From NCBI RefSeq assembly GCF_033118175.1, contig NC_083692.1:93366501-93430500 (forward strand): 64,000 nucleotides of DNA. The letters run 5' to 3'. The DNA is from Dama dama (lineage: Eukaryota; Chordata; Mammalia; Artiodactyla; Cervidae). This document shows, piece after piece, positions 1 to 11,843 of the stretch. Position 1 is the first letter of the stretch. Every line of letters starts with the position of its first letter. A program made the translations under genes and the position numbers. The notes under the pieces were generated by a model, which saw nothing but the letters and a program-made list of their open reading frames with translations, made no database searches and was not told the DNA's origin.

Positions 1-273
1 GTGGGCAAGGTATGTTCACACAAAAACACCTAGTTAAAAAAGAGAGGAAGCAAAGACATGAAAGTGTATTATTTCTATAAGGTAAGGTTGTAAATGAGAT
101 TTATTTTCTTTTGCCAGCATTTCTACATTTTCTATAATAGGAAAAAAACGTTTTGTTATGACCGGGCTACACTGACAAGCCCTTAGCTCAAGACACAGTC
201 TAGCTGTGGGAAGAAGACACACCCCCATTTCTCAAGCCACTGCCTCCACCAGGGACCATTCTAACCAGCATCT

Positions 274-1030
274 CAGTTCAGTTCAGTTGCTCAGTCGTGT
301 CCAACTCTGCAACCCCATGAATCTCAACACGCCACGTCTCCCTGTCCACCACCAACTCCCGGAGTTTACCCAAACTCATGTCCATCAAGTCGGTGATGCC
401 ATCCAGCCATCTCATCCTCTGTCGTCCCCTTCTCCTCCTGCCCAAAATCCCTCCCAGCATCAGGGTCTTTTCAAATGAGTCAACTCTTCGCATCAGGTGG
501 CCAAAGTACTGGAGTTTCAGCTTCAGCATCAGTCCTTCCAATGAACACCCAGGACTGATCTCCCTTAGGATGGACTGGTTGGATCTCCTTGCAGTCCAAG
601 GGACTCTCAAGAGTCTTCTCCAACACCACAGTTCAAAAGCATCAATTCTTCGGCACTCAGCTTTCTTCACAGTCCAACTCTCACATCCATACATGACCAC
701 TGGAAAAACCATAGCCTTGACTAGACAGACCTTTGTTGGCAAAGTAATGTCTCTGCTTTTTAATATGCTATCTAGGTTGGTCATAACTTTCCTTCCAAGG
801 AGTAAGCGGCTTTTAATTTCATGGCTGCAGTCACCATCTCCAGTGATTTTGGAGCCCAAAAAATAAAGTCTGACACTGCTTCCCCTGTTTCCCCACCTAT
901 TTCCCGTGAAGTGATGGGACCAGATGCCATGATCTTAGTTTTCTGAATGTTGAGCTTTAAGCCAACATTTTCATTCTCCTCTTTTACTTTCATCAAGAGG
1001 CTTTTTAGTTCCTCTTCACTTTCTGCCATA
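274..1030 (-). mobile_element. BovB (RTE LINE) 3' fragment
   Basis: The minus strand encodes the C-terminal part of the BovB ORF2 protein, with the FPVVMYGCESWTVKKAE and ELWCWRRLLRVPWTARRSNQ motifs. It is broken into two frames (781-1035 and 278-859), so it is dead. The 3' tail of ACTGA-type repeats lies at the left end. Possible short TSD agcatct (267-273) / aacatct (1031-1037), 6 of 7. Confidence 0.93.
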
Positions 1031-1290
1031 AACATCTAGTCACCTCCAATTAATTAGGAGCTGTCCACATTTATGAAGTGGGGCATGCAACCGAAGAAAG
1101 TAAAGCCAGGGCTCTTTTTTTTTTTTTTTCTTAAGGAAATTAATATTTGAGTTACTGTGTTACTGTGTTACTGTGAGTTTAATGTCTCAGCAACAATTCT
1201 GTGAGGCAGCTCTTCTTATTCTTATCTTACAGGTAACTTAGAAAGTGCAAGCAACTTGTCCGTGAGTTCAGTTAGGTTAGAAAGCAGACT

Positions 1291-1777
1291 CAGCCGTTAA
1301 AAAGAATTCATTTGAATCAGTCCTAATGAGATGGATGAAACTGGAGCCCATTATACAGAGTGAAGTAAGCCAGAAAGATAAAGAACATTACAGCATACTA
1401 ACACATATATATGGGATTTAGAAAGATGGTAACGATAACCCTATATGCAAAACAGAAAAAGAGACACAGAAATACAGAACAGACTTTTGAACTCTGTGGG
1501 AGAAGGTGAGGGTGGGATGTTTCAAAAGAACAGCATGTATACTATCTATGGTGAAACAGATCACCAGCCCAGGTGGGATGCATGAGACAAGTGCTCGGGC
1601 CTGGTGCACTGGGAAGACCCAGAGGAATCGGGTGGAGAGGGAGGTGGGAGGGGGGATCGGGATGGGGAATACGTGTAAATCTATTGCTGATTCATGTCAA
1701 TGTATGACAAAACCCACTGAAATGTTGTGAAGTTATTAGCCTCCAACTAATAAAAAAATAAAAAAAATTAAAAACAA
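1291..1777 (+). mobile_element. L1 3' end (ruminant subfamily), 5'-truncated
   Basis: This is the L1 3' terminal region ending in an A-rich tail. It is flanked by a perfect 10-bp TSD, aaagcagact, at 1281-1290 and 1778-1787. It is antisense to IQGAP2 and closely resembles the 3' part of the L1 at 28408-29130. Confidence 0.88.
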
Positions 1778-2439
1778 AAAGCAGACTGCTTTGTATATCT
1801 TGATAGGGTCTTATCTTGAAATTATAGCCTTTCATTAAATGTTGGTGGGCATGTGTATACATGTGTGATGCCATGCTTTAAAAGACTGCACACATAACAT
1901 ACCAGTATTAAAATTTAAAAGAGCACAGAGAATTTTATTTTCTGCAACATGTCTCAGATCTCAGACAGGGAGAGGGATCTTTCCCCTTAAAGGGGTTGTT
2001 TTGTTTTTAAATGAGGAAAAGAAGATCCAGATACAGGGCAACTATGCTTTTCATGTGGTTTAAGAATACATCTGCTTCAAAGTCAAGGGGTAAAGCTGCT
2101 TTCTGACTCACAGAGAGCCAGGGTGAGCACCCAGATGTTTAAATTTCAAAAGAAACGTCACTTTACATACACAGAAAAGGCTGCGACCTTCATCACAGCA
2201 GGCTATCTGCCGGTGTCACAAGATCGATTCTGAGAGTGGCTAAGAAGAGCTGTCTTCTTCTGTTAGCACAATAATGACTATGATCCATTCCAGCGGCAAA
2301 TTAGAATCTAAGTTCCCACCCATGTGGTCAGAACTCACATCTCTTTCTGATGCCACACTAAAACTTAGCCCCACTCCATTTTTCTATAAACAATTTGCTA
2401 ATATATCTAAACAGCAAATTCAAGCATTTGCCCCAAACC

Positions 2440-2628
2440 CACTCCCCTAGATATGTATAAGTACTATGTATAAAAGATAAGCAATAAGGATATACTGCAG
2501 GCACAGGGAATGTAGCTATTATTGTGCAGTAACTTTAAATGGAGTATAATCTATAAGATATTAAATCACTACATTGTATACCTGTAATAATAATAACTAT
2601 ACAAACTATATTTCAATGTAATAAAAAA
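2440..2628 (+). mobile_element. Old L1 3' end fragment
   Basis: Sequence around the 'aataaggatatactgcaggc' and 'attgtatacctgtaa' motifs, ending 'caatgtaataaaaaa', matches the layout of older mammalian L1 3' ends. It is diverged and no TSD is seen. Confidence 0.6.
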
Positions 2629-2899
2629 ATAGCCACCCTCCTCTTTTTCTTCTCCGCTCATCATCTTGCCTTCAGAGCTTCTCATTGATACCACAGCAAC
2701 TCTCCTATGTGAGGGTATGACCTAGGAGCCCAGAGATCAAGAGATTCCCAGTACTAACCTTCGGAATCCACTAATATTCTCTCTTTCACTGATTTCAAAC
2801 AACCAGATCCAGTGCTCGAAGGAGGTATACCAGGTGAGCCCAACAAGCATAAGAGATGTGACAGGAAGAGCAGTGTTATCAAAGCCAACATAAATTACA

Positions 2900-3085
2900 T
2901 CAATAACTACCAAGTACTGAGAGCTTACCAGGTTTAGCGACTATGTGTAACTTGTCATTTAACCCTAACAAATCTATGAGGAGATAGGTTTCTACCTTCA
3001 TGAGAAATCTTAGGACTTGAATTTCGGCAATAGCTCACGGTTACAAAGGCAAAATGTGGAAGAGCTGGGATTCAAACTGACATTA
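2900..3085 (-). repeat. MIR SINE fossil
   Basis: Diverged reverse-complement MIR layout: 'taccaagtactgagagctta', 'tgaggagataggt', then 'gagctgggattcaaac'. An ancient pan-mammalian repeat. Confidence 0.65.
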
Positions 3086-3159
3086 CAGTTTGATTTATTA
3101 ACCATCACAGTTGGTTAATAAAAGGTGTCTGACATTTGGAATAAGAAGGACCTGCCTTT

Positions 3160-3262
3160 GTCTATGTATAACACCATCCCGGCAAGTCAAGTCCTTGAGC
3201 CTTGGTTTCCTCATCTGTCAAATGGACCTGGTACTATTTACTTCATCTCCACAACTTGGATG
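3160..3262 (+). repeat. MIR SINE fossil
   Basis: Contains the MIR core 'ggtttcctcatctgtcaaat' after a 'ggcaagtcaagtccttgagc' segment, in forward orientation. Confidence 0.7.
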
Positions 3263-3285
3263 CATTCATTCAATTAAGAAAAGAT

Positions 3286-3615
3286 ATGGGGCTTCTCTGG
3301 TGGCTCAGTGGTAAAGAGTCCTCCTGCCAAGGAGGAGGACCTGGGTTCTCTCCCTGGTCCAGGAAGATCCCATGTGCCATGGAGCAACTAAGCCTGGGCT
3401 CCACGACTACTGAGCCTCTGCTCTAGAGCCCAGAACCACAACTACGGAGGCCCAGGCACCCTGGAGCCCGTGCTCCACGGCAAGAGAAGCCGTCATAAGG
3501 AGAAACCCACAGCTAGAGAGTAGCCCCCACTCACCACAACTAGAGAAAAGCCTGCCGAGCAACGAAGACGCATCACAGCCAAAAGTAAATAAATTTTTTA
3601 AAATTTAAAAAAAAA
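3286..3615 (+). mobile_element. CHR-class tRNA-derived SINE, long form
   Basis: Begins 'ggggcttctctggtggctca', followed by the 'gaagatcccatgtgccatgg' segment, the 'agagcccgtgctcc' region and an A-rich 'aaataaattttttaaa' tail. The flanks show only a poor TSD (agaaaagatatg / aaaagagagatg, 9 of 12). Confidence 0.82.
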
Positions 3616-5216
3616 AGAGAGATGAAAACACTCCAAAAGTTACTAAGTGCTACGCAAATGTGTGGCATTAAGAGTGACGGGAATGTGTCGATACTTGTTT
3701 ATCCAATCCAAGGTTCTGGCAAACAGCTGGTCTAAGAGAATGCTGAGGCATCTCTCCGGTCTCTGAATTTGTACGCCATGCACAACCAGAATGTGTATCA
3801 TGAGGACGACACAGTCTCTCTGTTAAGGTTTTGGTTTGGTTTTTCTTCATACAAGAGTTCCACACTGTGAGACAGCCCTTGACTGAACAATGCCTTGCTA
3901 AGTTTGGTCAGTCAGCCACGCAGGATATGCTAAGTAAGTGGAAGAGATACGACATTCCAGAGTCTCCAAACTGCAGTCACTAGAAGTACTGTAAAGTGGT
4001 AGCTGGTATGTCAGTTCACAGCAAGAAAAAAGTTCCGATGCTCATCAGAGCTTTCTATCCCTGCTCCAGGGCGTGATCAATCACTTCTCTCCATCTTCTG
4101 GATTGCATGTGTACCTCCAGAACCTCAAACCATTGCATTTGACTATAATCATCTCAAACAGCAATCTCGTTAGCCTTAGGGCTTTAATGATACCCAGAGA
4201 ATTCTCAGCAATATTTATCATCATGTTTCTATTCAGAGGAGAGCTGACTAGTCACAATAACTCTGAGCGAGTATCAGGAGGAGGGCTTGGCAGAGGACAC
4301 AGAGTGCCACACCTCTCATACGAAATAGTTGAGAAGTTAAAATAAAACAAATGGCATTTTTCAGTCTAGGGAACAAATGAAAATTTAAAGCTCAGCAATG
4401 AATCTGGGTGAGACAAAGCACTGTTTATTTTCACTGAAATGAGTACTTTTCATGAAGACGGCACAAACAATAAAAGAAAGCAGTACTACATTTTAGAAGA
4501 GATGGAGGGAAAAATCACCTTTGAAGGGATATTTCCATTACCCATTACTTACAGAAAAGTGAGTCTTGAGTCTCTGAAAAGCTCCCCAAGTTGGATGATC
4601 TCAGATAACCAGATTTACAAGGAAGAGAGCTATGTCCTCAAGCTCCAAAGCGCCAAAGACAGCACTGCTGGCCTTTAACAGTGAACGTTAAAGAAGCACA
4701 GTGTCACCTCACCTTGCTTTCCAATCTAACCAAATCACCTCCTAAAATATTAACAGTAATTGGCCTCTGAGTTTGAAACACAACACACATGAATTTGTGG
4801 CCGACAGACCCCCTCCATGTGATCCCCGCTCACGGTGTTCATACTTTAGATGCTTAATCTCCCCATGAGCACAGGTAGGACCAGGGATTGGCTTCTAACC
4901 CCTAGAATATGCCAAAGGGGACAGATGGTCACCTTCGAGATTACACTGCATTATGTAAGACTGCGTCTTGAGAGCGCGTTTGGGCTTTCTCCTTTCCTCT
5001 CCCCATCTGCTGGCTTTAAAGCAGCAATCTGCCATGAACCCCAGGGCAACTGAGCACTGACAACCGTCACGTGAGCAGGGAATCACATGCTTCCCTAGCT
5101 GAGCCTCCAGCTGAGAACCCAGCCCCAGTCACGATATTGATGGCAGCTTCCAGAAACTCTAAGTACCCAGGTAAACCACGCCTGGACTTTAGACCCACAG
5201 AAACTCTTAGATAATT

Positions 5217-5642
5217 TGTTGTTGTTCAGTCGTGTCTGACTCTTTGTGACCCCACGGACTGCAGCACGCCAGGCTTCCCTGTCCATCACCATGTCCCAGA
5301 GTTTGCCCAGACTCATGTCCATTGAGTCAGTGTTATTATCTAACCATCTCATCCTCTTCTTCTCTTGCCTTCAATCTTTCCCAGCAACAGGGTCTTTTCC
5401 AATGAGTAGGCTCTTTGCATCAGGTGGCCAAAGTACTGGAGCTTCAGCTTTAGCATCAGTCCCTCCAATGAATATTCAGGACCGATTTCCTTTAGGGTGT
5501 ACTGGTTTGATTTCCTTGCAGTCCAAGGGACTCTCAAGAGTCTTCTGCAACACCACGGTTCAAAAGCATCGACTCTTTGGCACTCAGCCTTCTTTATGGT
5601 CCAACTCTCACATCCATACATGAGTACTGGAAAATCATAGCT
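5217..5642 (-). mobile_element. BovB 3' fragment (ACA-tail lineage)
   Basis: On the minus strand the ORF2 C-terminal motifs MYGCESWTIKKAE and LRVPWTARKSNQ are present. The left end is 'ttgttgttgttcag', so the element tail reads GAACAACAACAA rather than the ACTGA repeat. Frame interrupted; no clear TSD. Confidence 0.9.
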
Positions 5643-5834
5643 GAAATAAGTGTTATTTTAAGCTGTTAAGTTTAAGTAATAAAAACAGAATATACCACCA
5701 CAACAGTTATTATTTCTATAGTGAGCAGCAACTTCTAATTAATGGTTTTCAAGTTTGGTTCTCTTGAAGGAAACGCTATGCCCCTCCTGAGAGGTTTCTC
5801 CTCCTAAGAAGAGCCACCTATGCACCGAGTCACA

Positions 5835-5995
5835 CGTGGTGCTGAGTGCTCCGTACACACGGCCCTCAGTGTTCCCCACAGCAGTCCTCTGAGGACAGGG
5901 GCTGTGAATCTACTCATTTCACAGGGGAGAAAACTGCAGGTTCAACACCCAGGGTTCCACAACAACAGCCATGAACCCAACCCAGGACCATCTAA
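5835..5995 (-). repeat. MIR SINE fossil
   Basis: Reverse-complement MIR layout with 'agcagtcctctgaggaca' and 'ctcatttcacaggggagaaa'. Diverged. Confidence 0.55.
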
Positions 5996-7679
5996 CTGAT
6001 ATGTTCTTGCTCCTCCTACTGCTCCATGCCGCCTCTGTTTGTTTTTGTTTTAATAACCTGTAAAATAGTGTGTGTTAACATTAACGGCATTTAATCAACT
6101 GTTTTCCCTTGTTCAATGACTGGGAAGGACCTTCAAAAGAAAAGTTATCAGTAAGGCATTATAGTGATGCATATTAAGTAACTAAGACTTCCTCTCACTT
6201 CCATATACTACACTTTGTACTAAATAATTTTTCCAATTATGAAAAAGATATTGGATTATTATAAAAATTCAAGAAATTTTGGAAAGTATCAAGAACTGTA
6301 ACTTCTGATCCAGCAATACATATAATTAAAGAAAATTGATAGACATTTTTCTGAATACAACACATATATTAAAGATATTATTTGATGTGATTCTATTTCA
6401 GTTACACAATATCATCAGACTCCACAAATTTTTAATGACCCAAAACCCCAAGTTTCATCATTTCTGTTTACAACACTTAACAGTCCCTTATTCCAAGTCA
6501 TGCAGGTTGCTTAAACTTTCTCACTTTTGCAAACAATGTGGCAATAAACATTCTTGTGAAGGAATTTGCTAACTCATAAAAATATCTGTTGTTAAATCAT
6601 CCTCCCAACAGATTAAATATTATTTATACTCCCACATAAAAGATACAAATGCCTGTTTCCCTTAAGCCTAGCAGTGGTGATGAATGTTTTAAAATTGTCA
6701 ATCTGATAAGGTAAATTATAATCTGCCTTTCTTTGATTAATGAGTTTAAAAATGTTTCACGCTCATGTTTTTTTAGAATGTGAAATATCTATTATAGTAG
6801 GCCAAAAAGAATGCTACAAGTGAATTTTCTTTCCTTATTTACTTCTTTGAAAAAGGCTCTTCATGTATTAAGGAGCATAATACCTGACTTACATGTGGCA
6901 ATTTTCCCTCCACTCTATCTTTTCTTTCAAAATTGATGCTCAGATTTTTTTTTAAAAAACCATTTTCTTAAAAAACAACCTCATAAATGTCAAGGTGCAG
7001 GACTGAAGCCTAAGATAACAACTCTCCTGACTTGAGATAAAACAGAAGTTAATGGCATTTGCCTTTTGATGATGTTTGAATTTTCAGCTTTACCAATCAT
7101 CTCTTCCATGTGCAAGACCATCCGTCAAGTCACAAAATTTACTAGAAAATTCCCATGTGTCAGACGCACTAAGTCCTAAGTGCTGAGAAAACAGAGATGA
7201 AGACAATGACTTCCTCTTTCAAGGTTTGCACAATAATCAGTCTCATGAGAGAGACCATCTCTGAGACTGAAAGTCTGGGCAAACTTTACCTCTCCCGATG
7301 CTAAGCCATTAGACAAGCTATCAGAAGACAAGCTTTAAAATTCTTTATCCAAGTATGATGAAAGGAGCCCCAGTGGAAAATCTTCAGTGATGACCAACTA
7401 GGCCAAACACGCCAGTTAGGTAAGCCTCATACTTTCAGGCAGATGAAAGTTCAGGATACCAAGCTCACCCTCAAAAAGCCGTGTTCCGAGCGAATTCTGA
7501 CCACAGTCCTCAGAGAAGTGACCTTGGGAAATTCCTCAGGCACAGGCAGCTGTGTCCAAATCATGTGTGACACCCTCCAATCCCTAACGAGGTCTGACCC
7601 AGCTGACCCAGGGCTGCTTGTCTATGAGGTCAGATGCCTTCTGGCCACTGCCTTCAGCTCTGCTTTAAATGAGGATGCA

Positions 7680-7868
7680 GTGAGACAAGTGCTCAGGGCT
7701 GGTGCACTGGGAAGACCCAGAGGGATGGGGTGAGGAGGGAGGCGGGAGGGGGGATCGGGATGGGGAATACATGTAAATCCATGGGTGATTCATGTCAGTG
7801 TATGACAAAAACCACTATAATACTGTAAAGTAATTAGTCTTCAACTAATAAAAATAAATGAAAAAAAA
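7680..7868 (+). mobile_element. Short, young L1 3' end (189 bp)
   Basis: The last part of the ruminant L1 3' UTR plus an A-tail, bounded by a perfect 13-bp TSD, aaatgaggatgca, at 7667-7679 and 7869-7881. The target TTT/AAA fits L1 endonuclease. Antisense to IQGAP2. Confidence 0.93.
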
Positions 7869-8107
7869 AAATGAGGATGCAAGACTTGAGTCTTTCCCAG
7901 GACTTTGAAATGGAAATGGGGAGAACACTGGCAAGTTAGAAGAAGGAACTAAAGCAGGAAGAATCATAAGAGATCAAAGGAGGCTGAATTAATGGCAGAG
8001 GTCTAGAATAAAAAATGAAAAACACACGCTGCCTTAGGGAAGGTAACTTAAGCTGGACATTTCCAATACCCTTCACATTCCCAAGCTCTGCTCCTGCCTA
8101 CTAGTCC

Positions 8108-8326
8108 CTGAAAGTGAAAGTGTTAGTTGCTCAGTAGTGTTGGACTTTTTGCGACCCCATGGACTGTGGCCCTCCAGGCTCCTCTGTCCATGGAATGCTC
8201 CAGACAAGAATACTGGAGTGGGTAGTCATTCCCTTCTCCAGGGGATCTTCCCAATTCAGGGATTGAACCTGGGTCTCCTGCATTGCAGGCAGATTAGTTA
8301 CCTTCTGAACCACCAGACCCCAACAA
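8108..8326 (-). mobile_element. Bov-tA SINE
   Basis: Reverse complement of the tRNA-plus-BovA unit. It starts with the 'gaaagtgaaagtgttagt' 3' part and ends with the tRNA-like region containing 'gggtctcctgcattgcaggc'. No clear TSD. Confidence 0.88.
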
Positions 8327-9330
8327 ATTCTCCTCTTAGCCCTCCAGGATCCAAGGTACCCTGAGCAATTCTGTCCCGTCAACAATAAAGAACCTGACAA
8401 ATGGATCAAATGGTGTGTGCTCCACACAGGCGCTTGGAGCTACTACACAGCTCACTAGGACTCGACTATCAAAACAATTTATTCTATGTGAAAGCACAAA
8501 GTTCAGAACAGATCATGCCCTAGGCTGGTGCCTCTGAGGATGGTTAGACAACCACATTTTCATTACTGCAGCGGCCTCTAGGAGTTTTTTTAGATTTTTC
8601 CTCCTCATTGCCCTTCCATGAAATTTTAAAACTATAGTTCTACTGCATACTTATTTATGTGCTATGTGTATATCTGTCCTTTGGGCATTAAAAGATATTG
8701 CTGACCTCCCAAGAACCAATGTTTATCCCCTGGATATATAAAATACCATTGAGAAATGAGTTCTATGATTAAAAGGTCTAAAATCAGCACTTAGGAAAAA
8801 AGGAACATTCCCTGGGGAGAGAAAGCAAACCACTTCGATCATCTTCATGGGACCCTTCCAGTTGGAAATCTAAAGAGGTTACAATTCACTTCTGGATGTT
8901 AACTGTTAGACTTTCTAATATTTCCTTCAATAGCTTTTTTTTTTCCCGATGGAGTAGGAGGGTGTATATTAGCATGTTAATATGTATACGCATAGGAGAA
9001 AAACTGGTTAAGTGACAAAACAAAAACAAAAAAAAAACCCTAAAACTCTTGTGACCCTTTTATGCAATTATTGTTTCCTCATCTTGTATTCTAGCATATA
9101 TTTATTTTTCAAAAAAAGAAGTAATGAAATGAATGGTAAGGGGCATATATAATTGGAGGGGAAACTGAAATATTCCCTAAGACATGATGGAGAACTCATC
9201 CCTGTTGTCAGGAATAACTGAAATGCAACCAGGGAACATAAGCCAGAGGAATGGAGGCTCTTACTTGCTAGCACTGTCAGATTTCAAGTGAAGTTGATTT
9301 CAGCCTTGCCAATCACAAATCCTCTATGGT

Positions 9331-9612
9331 GGGGCTTCCCTGGTGGCTCAGAGGTAAGGAATCTGCCTGTCAATGCAGGAGACACAGGTTCAACCCCTGA
9401 TCCGGGAAGATCCCACATATCACAGCACAACTAAGTCCAAGTGCCAAGACTACTGAAGCCCACATGCCCTAGAGCCCGTGCTCCGCAACAAGAGAAGCCG
9501 CTGTGCTGAGAAGCCCGAGCGCTGCAACAAACAGCAGCCCCGCTCCCTGCAGCTCGAGAAAAGCCCACAGCGAAGACCCAGAAGAGCCAAAGATAAATAA
9601 ATAAAGTAAAAT
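9331..9612 (+). mobile_element. CHR-class SINE, long form
   Basis: Begins 'ggggcttccctggtggctca' and ends in 'aaataaataaagtaaaat'. TSD aaatcctctatggt (9317-9330) / aaatcctccacggt (9613-9626), 12 of 14 matching, so it is fairly old. Confidence 0.9.
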
Positions 9613-10059
9613 AAATCCTCCACGGTACAATGTGCTTACACCCATTTGCTGAGTAGATTTCTTTTATTTGAAAAGATGCCTGCATGTTTTTCTCTAATTA
9701 TTGTACATATTTCATCAAATGTTGCACTAAAAATCTCAGAGAAAATGGGTCATTTGAAGAAAAACAAAAACTGGGTAAAACATGCAGAGAATTTAGGCTG
9801 TGACAGCATCAACTCGTCCTCCCAAATGGCCCAAACCCATTTGATAGGAAAAAGAAAAGTAGGCCTGATGAGTCATAGCAGATACATCACAATGCACTGG
9901 AAAAATACTTACTACCTTCTACTTTGTACTCAGCACTGTTCTAAGCACTTGTGATGTATCAGTTAACAAAACATTAAGATTCCTGCCTTTAATCGGAGGT
10001 AGAGGGAGAACAGTGTGAAAGGGTCTGACAAGAAATAATTAATAAGTGATGGATCCAGT

Positions 10060-10217
10060 CTTTTTAACATTTATTTTGGGCTGCACTGAGTCTTCATTGA
10101 GGTGCAGGCTTAGCTACCCTGAGGCATGTGGAATCTTAGTTCCTTGACCAGGGATCAAATCCGGGTCCCCTGTATCAGAAGGTGGATTCTCAACCACTGG
10201 ACCACCAGGGAAGTCCC
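10060..10217 (-). mobile_element. CHR-class SINE, short form
   Basis: Reverse complement of the CHR unit: 'attttgggctgcactgagtc', 'gatcaaatccgggtcccctg' (B-box region), 'ccaccagggaagtcc'. TSD 10047-10059 / 10218-10230, 11 of 13. Confidence 0.85.
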
Positions 10218-10593
10218 TGATGTATCCTGTTTGAAGGCAGTTAGTGTTCACGGATAGAAAAAGGTACAGTAGGGTCAGGGGGATGGAGAGAGTCAAGGAT
10301 AGGGTTTGGGGACAGGCTGTGATTTTCAAAGGATAGCAGGTGACCTCTGAGCAGACTTCAAGGAGGTGAGAAGTTAGCCTTGAGTCGTGCAGGGTCAGGG
10401 TGTCAAGGAGAGCATCTTGGCCATTCTGAGGAGCAGCCAGCAGCCCAGTGTGGTCGGAGGGGAATGAACAGTGCAGGAGGGGATCAGACCAGAGAGCTGG
10501 GGTGCCTTGTGGACAACTCTAAGGGCTTTTTTATCTGAGATGGGAGCCACTGTGGGTTTTGGTGAAGAGAATAACATGATCTGACTTGTAATT

Positions 10594-10810
10594 TGGGCTT
10601 CCCAGCGCTAGTGGTAAAGAACCCACCTGCCAATGTAGGAGACATAAGAGATGCCAAGTTTGATCTCTGGGTTGGGAAGATCCCCTGGAGGAGGGCATGG
10701 CAACCCACACCAGTATTCTTGCCTGGAGAATCCTATGGACAGAGGAGCCTGGCGGGCTACAGTCCGTAAGAGTCGCAAAGAGTCGGACACGACTGAAGTG
10801 ACTTAGCACA
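10594..10810 (+). mobile_element. Bov-tA SINE
   Basis: Complete tRNA-like plus BovA unit, flanked by a perfect 10-bp TSD, acttgtaatt, at 10584-10593 and 10811-10820. Confidence 0.93.
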
Positions 10811-11364
10811 ACTTGTAATTGAACAGGATCACCCTGGCGGCCAGGTTGAGGATGGAATATGGTGGGGACAAGAGATGAAGCAGAGAGTCTAGCTGAAAGA
10901 CAGACCAGCTAAAAGGGTCTGCAGCTGATAGCATCAGAAAGGCTTCTGGCCGAAGCTACTATGGCAGCACACAGAGGGAGTTGTTCATTTCACGGTGAAC
11001 AGAGACCAAACCTACCGCTTGTGATCTTAGCATCCTGCAGCCTGGCTACAGATCATCTCAACCAGGAATAACCTGCTGCCGCCACTGCATTCTCCTGTAG
11101 GCTGCCACGTCTCACTGCCATGTGACGCCTAAGACGGTTTGGTTCTTACACCCTCTGCCTGTGCAGGGACCCTGCTTCCCTGACCTTTGCATCCCCACTG
11201 CCCGTCACACAAGACTTGGTTCTGTGAACTGAGGGGAGAGTGTGGTGTTTTCTGGGGCTGCGAAGACTATTTTAAATTAACAGTCTCCTTTCCTGCCCAA
11301 AGTTTCCCTCCCCTCTCATCACTAAAGCTGATTCTTTCATCTTGCAGCTTCAAAACCTTTACAC

Positions 11365-11613
11365 AGAAACACATACATTACCATGAGTAAAACAGATAGC
11401 TAGTGGGAAGCTGCTGCATAACATGGGGAACTCAACCCAGGGAGCTCAAGCTGGTGCTCCATGACAACCTGGGGCAGGGGGGATAGGGCGTGGGTGGGAG
11501 GGAGATTCAAGGAGGAGGATATCATGTACACGTATGACTGATTCATGATGTTGTACAGCAGAAAACAACACAACATTGCAAAGCAAAAATTAAAAATTTT
11601 TAACGTAAAAATT
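11365..11613 (+). mobile_element. Older L1 3' end
   Basis: Motifs 'gatagctagtgggaagctgc', 'gctggtgctccatgacaacc' and 'gcagaaaacaacacaacatt' follow the ruminant L1 3' UTR order and end in an A/T-rich tail. Antisense to IQGAP2. Confidence 0.72.
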
Positions 11614-11626
11614 AAAATTAAATTTT

Positions 11627-11843
11627 GGAAAAAAAGGTGAAAGTGAAGTCACTCAGTTGTGTCCGACTCTTTGCGACCCCATGGACTGTAGCCCACCAGG
11701 CTCCTCCATCCATAGGATTCTTCAGGCAAGGATACTGGAGTGGGTTGCCATTCCTTCTCCAGGGGATCTTCCTGACCCAGGGGTTGAACCCAGGTCTCCC
11801 GCATTGCAGGCATACTCTTCTGTGTGAGCCACCCGGGAATCCC
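11627..11843 (-). mobile_element. Bov-tA SINE in the tail region of the neighbouring L1
   Basis: Full reverse-complement Bov-tA. Flanks aaaattaaatttt (11614-11626) and aaaattaaatctt (11844-11856) form a 13-bp TSD with one mismatch. The duplicated sequence is the A/T-rich tail of the L1 at 11365, so the SINE came second. Confidence 0.88.

Larger units (their letters stand above)
1788..7666. other. Non-repeat intron blocks 1788-2439, 3616-5216, 5996-7666
   Basis: Outside the listed repeats these stretches show no exon with IQGAP similarity and no RNA gene. A 79-codon frame at 4439-4678 has no recognisable family. 5996-7666 is A/T-rich. Around 7150-7230 there is a faint ancient-repeat word order. 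Confidence 0.6.

Noticed and set aside
4439..4678. 79-codon frame
   Set aside because: Not in a known family, no splice or promoter evidence, length expected by chance.
10594..10680. tRNA-like A and B box words in SINEs
   Set aside because: They belong to tRNA-derived SINE heads, not functional tRNA genes; the cloverleaf is not preserved.
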